A DNA stretch of 20,935 bases from Bacteroides sp. CAG:1076 (GCA_000436795.1 HF993287.1:93241-114175), one strand, 5' to 3'. Shown: positions 7,294-15,304, counted from the stretch's first letter. Notes: generated by a model not told the origin, from the sequence alone. Numbers and translations are program-made.

Positions 7294-7458
7294 ATGATTT
7301 TATCTGCGATAATTAGGGTGACATGTACTGCCGTCAATGCAGATAAATGGAGCCCTCTTTACAGATATTATGCTCTTTCTCCGGAAATCGTATTTCCCGA
7401 TGCAATATCTTCTCATACTACGGCTGCAAGTATATCTGTACCATTATTTCCTGATTAA
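7294..7458 (+). CDS. Doubtful small ORF, 54 residues, unrecognised
   Basis: In the 289-base gap between the AraC gene and the small lipoprotein gene a frame opens at ATG 7294 and closes with TAA 7456-7458. The product would begin MILSAIIRVTCTAVNADKW. It shows no signal peptide, membrane segment or family motif that I recognise, and no promoter consensus is seen before it. It may be chance. The remaining part of the gap holds only the lipoprotein promoter. Confidence 0.15.
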   Translation: MILSAIIRVTCTAVNADKWSPLYRYYALSPEIVFPDAISSHTTAASISVPLFPD

Positions 7459-7526
7459 GAATAGTAGATATACGCATTGAACATTCAATGAATACATGAT
7501 AACATACGCATATTCCAAAATTATTT

Positions 7527-7534
7527 TATCTTTG
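7527..7534 (+). promoter_or_regulatory. -7 box of the small lipoprotein gene
   Basis: TATCTTTG is a perfect match to the Bacteroidetes -7 consensus and lies 20 bases before the ATG at 7555. No clear TTTG is found 19-21 bases upstream, so the -33 element is degenerate. Confidence 0.5.
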
Positions 7535-7554
7535 TAAAAAATAATACTGTTACC

Positions 7555-7737
7555 ATGAAACCAAAGTCATTACTAACCTTGTTCATTCTAACGCTTTGCC
7601 TGAGTACGACCTCATGTATCGTAACCAGACATCGTGCTAAACCGCCACACAAGAAGGAAATTCCTCCGGGACACGCCAAAAAGTTACATGGCAAGAAATC
7701 GGCCAAGTTCGATGCTCCGGGGTATCTTAAGCATTAA
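7555..7737 (+). CDS. Small lipoprotein with PPGHAKK motif
   Basis: The 60-residue product has a lipoprotein signal (MKPKSLLTLFILTLCLSTTS then C21) and a short basic mature part containing EIPPGHAKKLHGKKSAK and ending FDAPGYLKH. Small Bacteroidetes lipoproteins with the PPGxAKKxxGxKSAK pattern are widespread; some carry misleading database names such as quinol oxidase subunit. I do not know a proven function. The lipid anchor places it in the inner or outer membrane facing the periplasm or surface. It is a single-gene unit with its own -7 box, and a strong inverted repeat follows. Confidence 0.8.
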   Translation: MKPKSLLTLFILTLCLSTTSCIVTRHRAKPPHKKEIPPGHAKKLHGKKSAKFDAPGYLKH

Positions 7738-7778
7738 CTCTACCGCACAAAGATAGCGGATGCTTATCTTTGCAAGTA

Positions 7779-7839
7779 AAAATGATTGCCGGAATGCTGG
7801 ATATACATCATCGATATAACCGCAGGCGGCAATCATTTT
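7779..7839. terminator. Bidirectional terminator between convergent genes
   Basis: AAAATGATTGCCG at 7779-7791 pairs perfectly with CGGCAATCATTTT at 7827-7839 (13 bp, 35-base loop). A-rich and T-rich ends on both sides suit both strands. It separates the small lipoprotein (+) from the hydrolase (-). A second short inverted repeat, CAAAGATA/TATCTTTG, lies just left of it at 7748-7772. Confidence 0.65.
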
Positions 7840-7855
7840 GCAAATATCGTATGTC

Positions 7856-8629
7856 TTATTTTTTCTGCTGACCGAAAAGCCAGCTCATAAAATCCGGACA
7901 GTTGAAGGCAGGATTCCAACTACCGTGGTTGCAACCCGGAAACTCGGTATACAGCACCGAAGCACCTGCCGCCTTCAATACCTTATAAGCTTCACGGGAA
8001 CCGGCTACGGGAACCACATCATCAGCGTCGCCATGGAAGATACGGAATGCCACGTTCTTAGCGGTCGACAAGCGTGTCGGATTTACCGTACCACAGATAG
8101 GAACAGCAGCCGCAAACATGTCAGGAAAGCGGGAAACCATATCGTAAGTTCCCATTGCTCCCATCGATAATCCGATAATATAAACTCTCGATTTATCAAC
8201 CTGCGGGTTTGCCAGATACATATCGAGCATTTCTTTTACAGCCCGAAATGCAGATGGCATCTCCTCACCGACCGGCATCTGAGCCGGAATAAAAGAAAGC
8301 GGACGAGTGGCATATGCCCAATAGCTATCTTCGGGACATTGCGGAAACAAAACGAAGGCAGGATATTTTTCCCGGTTGACCGGATTCAGAAACATCTGTG
8401 CACCATGCGTCAACTGTTTTTCATTGTCATTGCCTCTTTCACCTGCTCCATGCAGAAACAATACCAGCGGATACTTTTTTCCGGCCTGCATTGCTTCCGG
8501 CTCCAGCAGACGGTAATTCAGGCTATCGCCCGACGCAGAAACAAAAATCTTGCGTTCATAGTTATCTTGTGCCAATATAGGTTCTAAATTAAAAAGCAGC
8601 ACAGACAACAGCAGAATAATTTTTTTCAT
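7856..8629 (-). CDS. Secreted alpha/beta-hydrolase (esterase/phospholipase-like)
   Basis: The 257-residue protein starts with a signal peptide (MKKIILLLSVLLFNLEPILA, cleavage before Q21). The mature part is an alpha/beta-hydrolase of the predicted-peptidase/carbohydrate-esterase group: PLVLFLHGAGERG (54-66, oxyanion region), the nucleophile elbow G153-L-S155-M-G157, the acid D203 in FHGDADDVVPV, and the histidine H235 in CNHGSW. All catalytic residues are present. It likely hydrolyses ester bonds in the periplasm or outside the cell; acetyl or feruloyl esters on glycans and small esters are both possible. It is a single-gene unit with its own promoter at 8710-8739. Confidence 0.88.
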   Translation of the reverse strand: MKKIILLLSVLLFNLEPILAQDNYERKIFVSASGDSLNYRLLEPEAMQAGKKYPLVLFLHGAGERGNDNEKQLTHGAQMFLNPVNREKYPAFVLFPQCPEDSYWAYATRPLSFIPAQMPVGEEMPSAFRAVKEMLDMYLANPQVDKSRVYIIGLSMGAMGTYDMVSRFPDMFAAAVPICGTVNPTRLSTAKNVAFRIFHGDADDVVPVAGSREAYKVLKAAGASVLYTEFPGCNHGSWNPAFNCPDFMSWLFGQQKK

Positions 8630-8709
8630 AATGTGTTTTTTTATGGATTAGAAATAAAATAATGTGATACTCTTTATCTGTCCCAATAGAGCAAACTCAT
8701 ACCACCTTT

Positions 8710-8739
8710 CAAAAGTAACACTTTTTTCGTTAACAGCAA
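8710..8739 (-). promoter_or_regulatory. Promoter of the hydrolase gene
   Basis: On the minus strand TTG (8737-8739) is followed after 19 bases by TACTTTTG (8710-8717), matching the Bacteroidetes -33/-7 pattern. The start codon is 80 bases downstream of the -7 box, giving a leader of roughly 70 bases. Confidence 0.6.
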
Positions 8740-8825
8740 TTCTGGCATCCCCTGTCGAGAATAAATTAATCGTCCGAAAAGGTTTCTCCTGACCATTCAG
8801 AAAGAAGGAGCTGGAAACCTAATTA

Positions 8826-8859
8826 TTTTTTGTACAAATTTCTTTGTTTTTTGTACAAA
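8826..8859. repeat. Two tandem TTTTTTGTACAAA repeats
   Basis: Identical 13-base copies lie at 8826-8838 and 8847-8859, with starts 21 bases apart (two helical turns). Each contains the palindrome TTTGTACAAA. The arrangement is typical of paired operator sites. They lie about 90-120 bases upstream of the hydrolase promoter. Confidence 0.6.
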
Positions 8860-8865
8860 AAAATA

Positions 8866-8887
8866 AAAAAACGTCCAGACGTTTTTT
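8866..8887. terminator. Short palindrome with A/T-run flanks, possible bidirectional terminator
   Basis: AAAAAACGTC (8866-8875) and GACGTTTTTT (8878-8887) are perfectly complementary; the folded loop would be CCAG. Runs of A on the left and T on the right would give a U-tract on either strand. It may be a second stop for the DUF4923 transcript or an operator. Confidence 0.4.
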
Positions 8888-8941
8888 GTAATATAACCTG
8901 ATATGTCTCAGTAGATCACATGACGTGTTACACAAAACAAT

Positions 8942-8972
8942 ACGAGCCTGACATATCAAATGTCAAGCCCGT
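8942..8972 (-). terminator. Terminator of the DUF4923 gene
   Basis: The inverted repeat ACGaGCcTGACAT / ATGTCAaGCcCGT at 8942-8954 and 8960-8972 has 11 pairs and two mismatches around a five-base loop. On the minus strand it is followed by ATTGTTTTG, a T-rich tail common behind Bacteroidetes genes. It lies 30 bases after the gene's stop. Confidence 0.6.
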
Positions 8973-9001
8973 AAACAATAAAACTTAGAAAAAACAATTG
9001 C

Positions 9002-9616
9002 TTATTGCTTTTCAAGTTCAAATCCAAGCTGAAGCCCATCATATTGGTTCAGCAAAGAAGTAGCAGCGCTGATAGTAGAATTCGAATTTCCCAAAGCACC
9101 ACCGATAGTCTGTGCCAGCGACATCAACTTGTCGGCCTTGAAAAGCAGACTCATCTTATTAGGCGACAATACCTGCTGCGAAACGGTTGCATTAAACTTA
9201 ATGCCGAGCTTAGTCTTTAAGGTCAGCTCCTTTGTATCGGCATTATAAGAATAAGTACCGCTGGTTGTACGACCTTTTACGGTAGAAGTATAAGTACTGT
9301 CGGCATTAAACACATATGTACACCCGTCGGTAAAACCCAGTTTGGAAAGCACATCCGACATCTTTTCTTCCACCTTTTGAGAAGCTACTTCTCCACCCGC
9401 CTGTGCCAGAAAATTATCGCTTTCAAACTTACAGTCGGGCCCCGTGTACTTCCATGTTCCTTCCAGAGAAACACCCGATGAGTTGGTTACTTTATTTGTA
9501 ACAGCATTTGCCACACCCGAAAGAATAGATTGTAAACTTTGTGCATTAACCGCACCACTTGCCATGTACATAAAGCATGACAGGCAGATTAATCTGATAA
9601 TGTTCATCTTTTTCAT
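9002..9616 (-). CDS. Secreted DUF4923-family protein (lipocalin-like)
   Basis: The 204-residue product carries a signal peptide (positions 1-25, ending SGAVNA before Q26). The mature part holds LEGTWKYTGPDCKFESDN, TYVFNADSTYTST and GTYSYNADTKELTLKTK, strand-rich segments typical of the Bacteroidales DUF4923/lipocalin-like family, and ends GLQLGFELEKQ. Its biochemical role is not known; such small beta-barrels probably bind hydrophobic ligands or serve the envelope. A second Met at residue 4 is an alternative start. It is transcribed alone: a -7 box lies at 9676-9683 and a terminator at 8942-8972. The fimbria-like operon ends just upstream, separated by the terminator at 9722-9774. Confidence 0.8.
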   Translation of the reverse strand: MKKMNIIRLICLSCFMYMASGAVNAQSLQSILSGVANAVTNKVTNSSGVSLEGTWKYTGPDCKFESDNFLAQAGGEVASQKVEEKMSDVLSKLGFTDGCTYVFNADSTYTSTVKGRTTSGTYSYNADTKELTLKTKLGIKFNATVSQQVLSPNKMSLLFKADKLMSLAQTIGGALGNSNSTISAATSLLNQYDGLQLGFELEKQ

Positions 9617-9675
9617 TTTCTTACATTTCTTTTACATTGAATCTATTTGGTCATTTTTTATGATAAAATGACATA

Positions 9676-9683
9676 CAAAGATA
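9676..9683 (-). promoter_or_regulatory. -7 box of the DUF4923 gene
   Basis: The minus-strand sequence TATCTTTG matches the Bacteroidetes -7 consensus exactly and is 60 bases before the start codon. No clear TTTG is seen 19-21 bases further upstream. Confidence 0.5.
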
Positions 9684-9721
9684 CAAAATCCCGATAAAAA
9701 AGAGAATATGTAATGCAATAA

Positions 9722-9774
9722 AATCGGGTACAATATTTACCGATTCTCTACCTCCGGTAAATTTGCACCCGATT
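9722..9774 (-). terminator. Terminator of the four-gene lipoprotein operon
   Basis: A long stem is formed by AATCGGGT plus CAAT-ATTTACCG (9722-9742) and CGGTAAATTTG plus ACCCGATT (9755-9774): 19 pairs with one mismatch and one bulged T, and a 12-base loop. On the minus strand it is followed by a T-rich stretch (TTTATTG). It starts 13 bases after the stop codon of the last operon gene. Confidence 0.85.
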
Positions 9775-9787
9775 AACTTAGGCTATT

Positions 9788-12070
9788 TTATTGATAGATA
9801 TACTCTACCGGCGATTTTTTGAAACGCACATTACGAGTATTGTTTGCGCCCGCCCCGTTGTGTTCCAAATTTGCATTGCTCCCTCTCAACAGCCATCCGG
9901 TTACATTCGGATTATAACATGCAAGCAGCAACCAGTTTCCATTCACTCCGTCATTGTTCCACTGGCAACCTACTCCATAGAATGTAAGAGGTTCATCACC
10001 GTGTCCTGCAATACTTCTGACAGAAAAGCTCCACTGCTCGTTCAAAGCGTGTCCGTCAAGCTGTATGCCAGAACGCTTTTCAAGAATAATTTCACTACGA
10101 TACTGTCTGTTTGCTGCATCATTCTCAGGATAGAATCCTGACCAGGTTGTCGGTATGGGAAAGAGTCCAAGAATATTCTTGTAATCATCAAATGTCGGCA
10201 TTTCATAACCATCGGGAGCCAATGAAGCAGGTTCCGCTTTATTGATATGGTTCGACTCACTACTACGCCAGCCGTCCAATGTCACCTTACCGTCGCGATA
10301 CACAGCCTGCAAGGCTATCCCATTATTCCCTTCATAGGCAGCATTCCATAAACGCACATATTCCTCGGATGAGCAAGTCTTAAGATAGTCCTGTACGGTT
10401 TGCCCTGCCAGACGTGCCGGATCGCTGGAACTTAACACCTGATCGTCGAAACTTCTGGAATTACCTATAGCATTGTAACGACACCACCAAGTACCATTGA
10501 GATAAGTTACAGGCAATCCGTAATTACGGCGAACGACTGTATAAACTTCCATGGGTTGTTCGTCCGAGATGCGGCGCACCACCAGCCGAGCAGACTGTTT
10601 ACGTCCATCAGCTTTCGGGTCATTTGGCTTCCATCCTCCTACCACACGATAAGTATTGGCATCTTCTCCAGCCTTTTCCACCTTCACCCAAGGGTCTTCG
10701 TCACCAAACTCAGCAACAAGCTCCAGACCTTCAGGAATGGTAAAACGCCCCATTTCGTTATCAATGTAACGTCCAAAGTCGCATGTATAATTTTCACGGT
10801 CGAAACTGAATCCTTCCAGCCGGATAGGATTTTCTTCCATTACCAGTGTCACGCAGTCTTCTTCATAATTTTCGTTCAACCCTTTACGGCGGAAATACAC
10901 TTTCGCTTCTTCCTGAGGGTATCCAGGAGGGAGAAGTGCCTTATGGAAGGTAAAACAATTTTTCTTTTCGCCTGCCACTTCCGACAATACGGCTTCTACC
11001 GAAATGTCCGGGCTCTGCGATGACACAAATTCCAGTTCGTCATCGCAATCGAATGCCAGCGTAAAATCCAATGCTCTACTCGGCAGAGAAACCACATTCC
11101 CCGATTCTGACACAACAACCCCTTCCGGTAATACAGAAGCTCCCTTATCGACCGTTATGGTACCGTCGAAATCGGGACGTAAAGCTACGTCTCCTCCATC
11201 TTCCCATGCAGTCACTTCCAACTTGACATCCGCCGACAAAGCATCTTTTCGGACTGTAATCGTATAAACGGTATTACGTTTCAGGAACGAGGGCAAATCA
11301 ACCTCCTTTACATAGGTTTTCCCGTTCATTTCCATCTCGGCTGCCACCTTTAACTGCTGATTAGCCTGTTCGCCTACATAGGCAATGCCCGAAGAATCTC
11401 GTGACAAAGGCTGCTGAAATACAATATGCATATCCTCGACAGGTGCACCTTCGGGAGAAACCACCCCAGTCTGCGGCAGCAGATAAGATTCTTGTGCAAC
11501 ATTTTTCAATGTCAGGCTTTTTACAGACAACACTCCCCCGGTCTTTACCAAAAGGTCGAAACGAGCTGTCCCATGTTTCAGGCTCATAGGAAATACAAAC
11601 TGTCCCTGCGGCTCCTCCTTCAAGTCCAACTTGCCTGCAAAGAAACGAGGCATTACTCCTTCTTCGGCCTTTACAGTGGTATTCAGCCACTCCTGTTCTG
11701 TCGTTCCTCTATCCTTCATCTGCTGCAAATCGATTAATCCTTCAGTATTTGCGAGCATATAAAGCGTACCCGACATACTCTTCAGTTTCAGCGAATATGT
11801 GTCCGACGATTTGTTCAGATCAGTGTAAACTTCTGTCATCAAGCCGTCTTCGAATAAACACGCCTGAATATCCTTAATCTCATTTTCACCTTCAAGAGAA
11901 GAAACCCTTCCGTCCACCTTAAAAGCTGAAATGTCTGCCTGAACAACGGCTGGACTTTCGGTGCCCTTCTGTACCGCTTCGTGTTCATCCGAACACGAAG
12001 CCATAAGAAAAGCCGACAGCAATATGCTGTACAAACCTAAATAGTTTCTTTTATTGTATATCATTATCAC
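9788..12070 (-). CDS. Long fimbrillin-like surface lipoprotein, three modules (operon gene 4)
   Basis: This is a 760-residue lipoprotein: signal peptide with lipidation at C26 (LMASC), followed by acidic SDEHE, which resembles the surface-export signal of Bacteroidetes lipoproteins. Module A (about 30-310) is fimbrillin/FimB-Mfa2-like, with KDIQACLFEDGLM, GTLYMLANTEGLIDLQQM, GTARFDL, SLTLKNVAQESYLL and FLKRNTVYTITVRK. Module B (about 315-520) is strand-rich, with CDFGRYIDNEMG and GWKPNDPKADGR (479-490). Module C (523-760) opens with YLNGTWWCRYN, contains APDGYEMP, and ends SPVEYIYQ; it is reminiscent of FISUMP-type or lectin-like surface domains. The same three modules occur in the gene at 13035-15260, so the two are paralogues. 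It probably acts as an outer-surface fimbrial subunit or tip adhesin. The ligand is unknown. The start could also be Met 3. Confidence 0.75.
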   Translation of the reverse strand: MIMIYNKRNYLGLYSILLSAFLMASCSDEHEAVQKGTESPAVVQADISAFKVDGRVSSLEGENEIKDIQACLFEDGLMTEVYTDLNKSSDTYSLKLKSMSGTLYMLANTEGLIDLQQMKDRGTTEQEWLNTTVKAEEGVMPRFFAGKLDLKEEPQGQFVFPMSLKHGTARFDLLVKTGGVLSVKSLTLKNVAQESYLLPQTGVVSPEGAPVEDMHIVFQQPLSRDSSGIAYVGEQANQQLKVAAEMEMNGKTYVKEVDLPSFLKRNTVYTITVRKDALSADVKLEVTAWEDGGDVALRPDFDGTITVDKGASVLPEGVVVSESGNVVSLPSRALDFTLAFDCDDELEFVSSQSPDISVEAVLSEVAGEKKNCFTFHKALLPPGYPQEEAKVYFRRKGLNENYEEDCVTLVMEENPIRLEGFSFDRENYTCDFGRYIDNEMGRFTIPEGLELVAEFGDEDPWVKVEKAGEDANTYRVVGGWKPNDPKADGRKQSARLVVRRISDEQPMEVYTVVRRNYGLPVTYLNGTWWCRYNAIGNSRSFDDQVLSSSDPARLAGQTVQDYLKTCSSEEYVRLWNAAYEGNNGIALQAVYRDGKVTLDGWRSSESNHINKAEPASLAPDGYEMPTFDDYKNILGLFPIPTTWSGFYPENDAANRQYRSEIILEKRSGIQLDGHALNEQWSFSVRSIAGHGDEPLTFYGVGCQWNNDGVNGNWLLLACYNPNVTGWLLRGSNANLEHNGAGANNTRNVRFKKSPVEYIYQ

Positions 12071-12099
12071 CTATATCTATCAAAATATAATTAAAACAA

Positions 12100-13011
12100 T
12101 TACAACTGGGGTACGATTTCCGTATCTGTTCCCGGTTCCCAATCATCGATGCCCACTTTTACTACAATGTCAATATCATTCTTTCGTACTGTAATCGTAT
12201 AAATGGTATTACGCTTCAGGTTTCCTTCCAAAGTCTTTGTCAAAACCTTGTGCTGCCCGTCTATTACAGCATCGATGCTAACTTCCATTCCATTGTTTTC
12301 CTGTTCATACACATAGAGCACTGCCGGAGTAGAAGCCGTCAACGGTGTATCGAAAGTTACTTCCATGTCCTTACGAGTTACATCTGTCGGCGATTTCACA
12401 CCCTCACTCTGTGAGAACAAATATCCCGACTGAGCTACATTTTTAAGTGTCAATCTCTCAATAGATGCACTTCCTGCCACATTTACATTCAAATCGAAAC
12501 GAGCAACGCCACGCTTCAGAGTCAAAGTCTGTGCCGATTGACCTTGTCCGTCCAAGGTCAGCATTCCTGTAAATACATTGGCAGCCTTGCCTTCGTTCAT
12601 GCCCAAAGCAGTAGTTTTCCATTCTTCTTCGCTGATACCTTCAGTCTGCATCTGTTTCAAATCCAACATGCCATCAGCATTTGCCACCATATAGATAGTA
12701 CCGTCGTAACTATCCACCTGCAAGTTGTAGCCATCAGCTGTTGGCTGTAAGTTTTCAAAAACCTTAGTCATGATTCCTTTTTCGAATACACACGCTTTCA
12801 TATCGGTAATGGAATTTTCTCCTGCAAGCTCTTGTCCTGCCCCCTCATAGCTAATCTGACGCGTAGCAATTACCAACGGACGTGTTGTTTCTCCTAAACC
12901 TCCATCCCCTTCGTTATCGTTTGAACACGCAGTAAAAGCTAACCCTAAAAATGCAATACCTACCAATCCCAAATTTTTCATTTTCATCATTGTTTTCTTA
13001 GTTGTTTTCAT
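12100..13011 (-). CDS. Short fimbrillin-like lipoprotein, module A only (operon gene 3)
   Basis: The 303-residue product has a lipoprotein signal with lipidation at C29 (AFTAC), followed by acidic SNDNEGDGG, suggesting export to the cell surface. The rest is a single fimbrillin-like module aligning closely with the first 300 residues of its neighbours: TDMKACVFEKGIMTKVFENL, GTIYMVANADGMLDLKQM, RGVARFDLNV, RLTLKNVAQSGYLF, NLKRNTIYTITVRK and a closing DDWEPGTD. It ends exactly where modules B and C begin in the longer paralogues. A short subunit made in the same operon as long ones fits the role of repeating stalk subunit, with the long proteins as tip or anchor. This role is inferred. It is separated by 23 and 29 bases from its neighbours. 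Confidence 0.78.
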   Translation of the reverse strand: MKTTKKTMMKMKNLGLVGIAFLGLAFTACSNDNEGDGGLGETTRPLVIATRQISYEGAGQELAGENSITDMKACVFEKGIMTKVFENLQPTADGYNLQVDSYDGTIYMVANADGMLDLKQMQTEGISEEEWKTTALGMNEGKAANVFTGMLTLDGQGQSAQTLTLKRGVARFDLNVNVAGSASIERLTLKNVAQSGYLFSQSEGVKSPTDVTRKDMEVTFDTPLTASTPAVLYVYEQENNGMEVSIDAVIDGQHKVLTKTLEGNLKRNTIYTITVRKNDIDIVVKVGIDDWEPGTDTEIVPQL

Positions 13012-13034
13012 TAATTTTTATTGTTCTATTTTTA

Positions 13035-15260
13035 TTATTCATATATATATTCTACCGGAGTTTTCACACAGCGTATCGTACGAGTTTTCTGAGCATTATT
13101 GTTTGAATACTTGAACCAGTTACCTCTACCGTCACTCTTAGGATAGCCCTCTATCAGCCAAGTATTATTGACATTGCCGTAAGTTGCCAGCAAGACCATC
13201 ATGTTTGAAATGCTTTTATCTGCCCACTGATGTCCCAAACCGAATATAGTCCAATGAGTATTGTTGTAGACAAAGTCATAAAGTCCAATCGTACCATATT
13301 CTACTCCATCGACAACCAGTGTACGTTCGGCTACCGAAAAATTCATACGTTGCCCTAATCCATTATTAAATACTCCCCAAGTATTATATCCCAGATTACA
13401 GTTTTCATTCCATGTAAAGAAACGATAATTGTTATAATTAGGAATCTGATATCCGTCAGGAGCCATTTCTGTAGGATCCATTGTTCCAAAATTTCCAGAT
13501 GTTCCCTGATACCCTTCATAATAAAATGTATCACCTTCGTGGGTCAGCTTTAATCCATCTTGATTTCCTGCCTGATACTGGTCACCCATTGCCTTCAGCA
13601 AATCTTCATCAGAACAAGTCTTCAAATACTCAAATACGTTGGATTCTTCAGACACCGGATCATTCTTTATCAAAATCTGGTCGGAAAAGTTTTTCACATT
13701 TCCCCGCAAATTGTATTTGCACCACCAGGTTCCGTTTATATTAACCACCGGCAATCCCCAATTTTGTCTTTTTATCGTATAAGTTTCCTGACGACTTCCA
13801 TCCGCGTCTGCTATCAGTAATCGTGCTTCTTGTACTCGTCCGTCTGCATCGGGATCATTAGGTTTCCAGCCAGCAATAATACGATAAGTACCCGTCGTTT
13901 CACCTGCTTCAACCTTCATCCACGGAGCAGTTCCTGCGATTTCTGTCTTTAAGACCTTACCTTCGGGCAGAGTAAGTATTCCAAGTTCTCCATCAATGTA
14001 AGTATTAAAATCGCATACGGCATTTCCATCAAAACGAATCTTGCCTGTCAGCTTAATCGGATTGGGACGAAAGACCAGTACCACTCGTCCGGTACAAACA
14101 TTCTGTTTATATACATCCAGATATATGTATTCTTGTACACTTCCTGGCATCTTTCGGGAACTGCTTACACTAACCTTTGCCAACTGCTGCAAACCACGTG
14201 CTGCAACCTGTGGAACGACATTTACCCCTTCAGCCATGCCATCTACAATCAGGCGTGTACCCTCTTCAGCCAGCAAAGACAACTGAAAATCACTTTCCTG
14301 ATAAGGTACAAAAACAGTATCTCCACGTTCATTGATTTCCACGCCTTCCGACAGTTCAGAAGCATTCTTGTCAATCAAACCTTTCAGCAATTGTCCCGAC
14401 TCTGAGGAGATTCCGTTTTCCCAATCATCAGTCATGACCTCTACACGAGCATCAGCTCCGTTGCCATACACCTTCAAGGTATATATTGTATTACGTTTGA
14501 TAACGGAGAAAGAAGTCTTGAGGCGATGCCATGCACCATCGGCTGTAGTAACCATCAACTCCACATCGTATTGTCTGCCTCCCTGCTCACACACATAAAA
14601 CAAGGTTTCCTTGCGATTCTCGAAAGGTTCCTCTCCAAAATCTTTCATCAGTTCTGTCGGATCGATTTCCTCAGGAGATTGAGCTTCCTGCCTTTCATTT
14701 ACATAACCGGAGGGTACTATATTCTTTATCTTCAAGTTGTTTACCTTTACTCCTTCGAAAGACGAATCCAGGTCGATGCGGGAAACACATCGCTTCATGG
14801 CTACCGTTGCCGAAATCATCTCGCGGTCAAGTTCTACACGTCCAGTCATTACCATTCCAGAGGCAGTCAGTTCGTCCACAGTAGCCTGCAAGTCCAAAAA
14901 TTCTTCCAGAGTAGTCTGCCCAACCTGTAAAGCAGCCTTGCGGATTATTTCTCCAGCATTTGCCAAAAAGTAAACCGTACCACGCATCTGCAACGGCTGC
15001 AAGTGACAAGTTCCCTCACTATCCGGATTCAGGCGGTCGAAAATCTCTTCCAGAACACCTTCCTCAAAACGGAAACCTTCTACTTCATTTACACGACATT
15101 CAGCATCCGAAGTTTCTCCTTCCGCCATGCCGGAAGCGATCAGACGTACGCCGATTGTACCTTCAGGCAAACGCCCTTGTATATCATTATCCGAGTTACA
15201 GCCGCAAAGAAATAATATCATAAGGCTGCACACTCCTATCAGATTTCTTATCTTACTCAT
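13035..15260 (-). CDS. Long fimbrillin-like surface lipoprotein, three modules (operon gene 2)
   Basis: This is a 741-residue lipoprotein with lipidation at C21 (LCGC) followed by NSDND. Module A (about 30-290) is a more diverged fimbrillin-like domain: NEVEGFRFEEGVLEEIFDRL, GTVYFLANAGE, SRIDLDSSFEG, LKIKNIVPSGYV and IKRNTIYTLKVYGNG. Module B (about 295-505) contains CDFNTYIDGELGILTLPEG and GWKPNDPDADGR (464-475), both shared with the paralogue at 9788-12070. Module C (507-741) begins NINGTWWCKYN, contains EMAPDGYQIP, and ends TPVEYIYE. Four cysteines in modules B and C may form disulfides after export. It probably forms part of the same surface structure as the other operon products. The next gene starts 23 bases after its stop. 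Confidence 0.75.
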   Translation of the reverse strand: MSKIRNLIGVCSLMILFLCGCNSDNDIQGRLPEGTIGVRLIASGMAEGETSDAECRVNEVEGFRFEEGVLEEIFDRLNPDSEGTCHLQPLQMRGTVYFLANAGEIIRKAALQVGQTTLEEFLDLQATVDELTASGMVMTGRVELDREMISATVAMKRCVSRIDLDSSFEGVKVNNLKIKNIVPSGYVNERQEAQSPEEIDPTELMKDFGEEPFENRKETLFYVCEQGGRQYDVELMVTTADGAWHRLKTSFSVIKRNTIYTLKVYGNGADARVEVMTDDWENGISSESGQLLKGLIDKNASELSEGVEINERGDTVFVPYQESDFQLSLLAEEGTRLIVDGMAEGVNVVPQVAARGLQQLAKVSVSSSRKMPGSVQEYIYLDVYKQNVCTGRVVLVFRPNPIKLTGKIRFDGNAVCDFNTYIDGELGILTLPEGKVLKTEIAGTAPWMKVEAGETTGTYRIIAGWKPNDPDADGRVQEARLLIADADGSRQETYTIKRQNWGLPVVNINGTWWCKYNLRGNVKNFSDQILIKNDPVSEESNVFEYLKTCSDEDLLKAMGDQYQAGNQDGLKLTHEGDTFYYEGYQGTSGNFGTMDPTEMAPDGYQIPNYNNYRFFTWNENCNLGYNTWGVFNNGLGQRMNFSVAERTLVVDGVEYGTIGLYDFVYNNTHWTIFGLGHQWADKSISNMMVLLATYGNVNNTWLIEGYPKSDGRGNWFKYSNNNAQKTRTIRCVKTPVEYIYE

Positions 15261-15304
15261 TATTTCGTATTGTTGTTATTAATCTATTTCGAACAATCAG
15301 ACTC

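Larger units (their letters stand above)
8630..9001. other. Intergenic region upstream of the hydrolase gene
   Basis: This 372-base, A/T-rich stretch holds, from left to right, the hydrolase leader and promoter, two tandem TTTTTTGTACAAA repeats (8826-8838 and 8847-8859), a short perfect palindrome with A/T-run flanks (8866-8887), and the terminator of the DUF4923 gene (8942-8972). No coding sequence is apparent. Confidence 0.7.

Noticed and set aside
7748..7772. TATCTTTG and its complement as promoters in the gap between convergent genes
   Set aside because: Both copies are arms of a short inverted repeat; neither has a TTTG partner at 19-21 bases and neither points at a start codon nearby.
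10556..11023. Long plus-strand frame opposite the fimbrillin gene (155 residues)
   Set aside because: It lies inside a well-supported minus-strand gene, has no recognisable motif and no promoter; it is a shadow frame.
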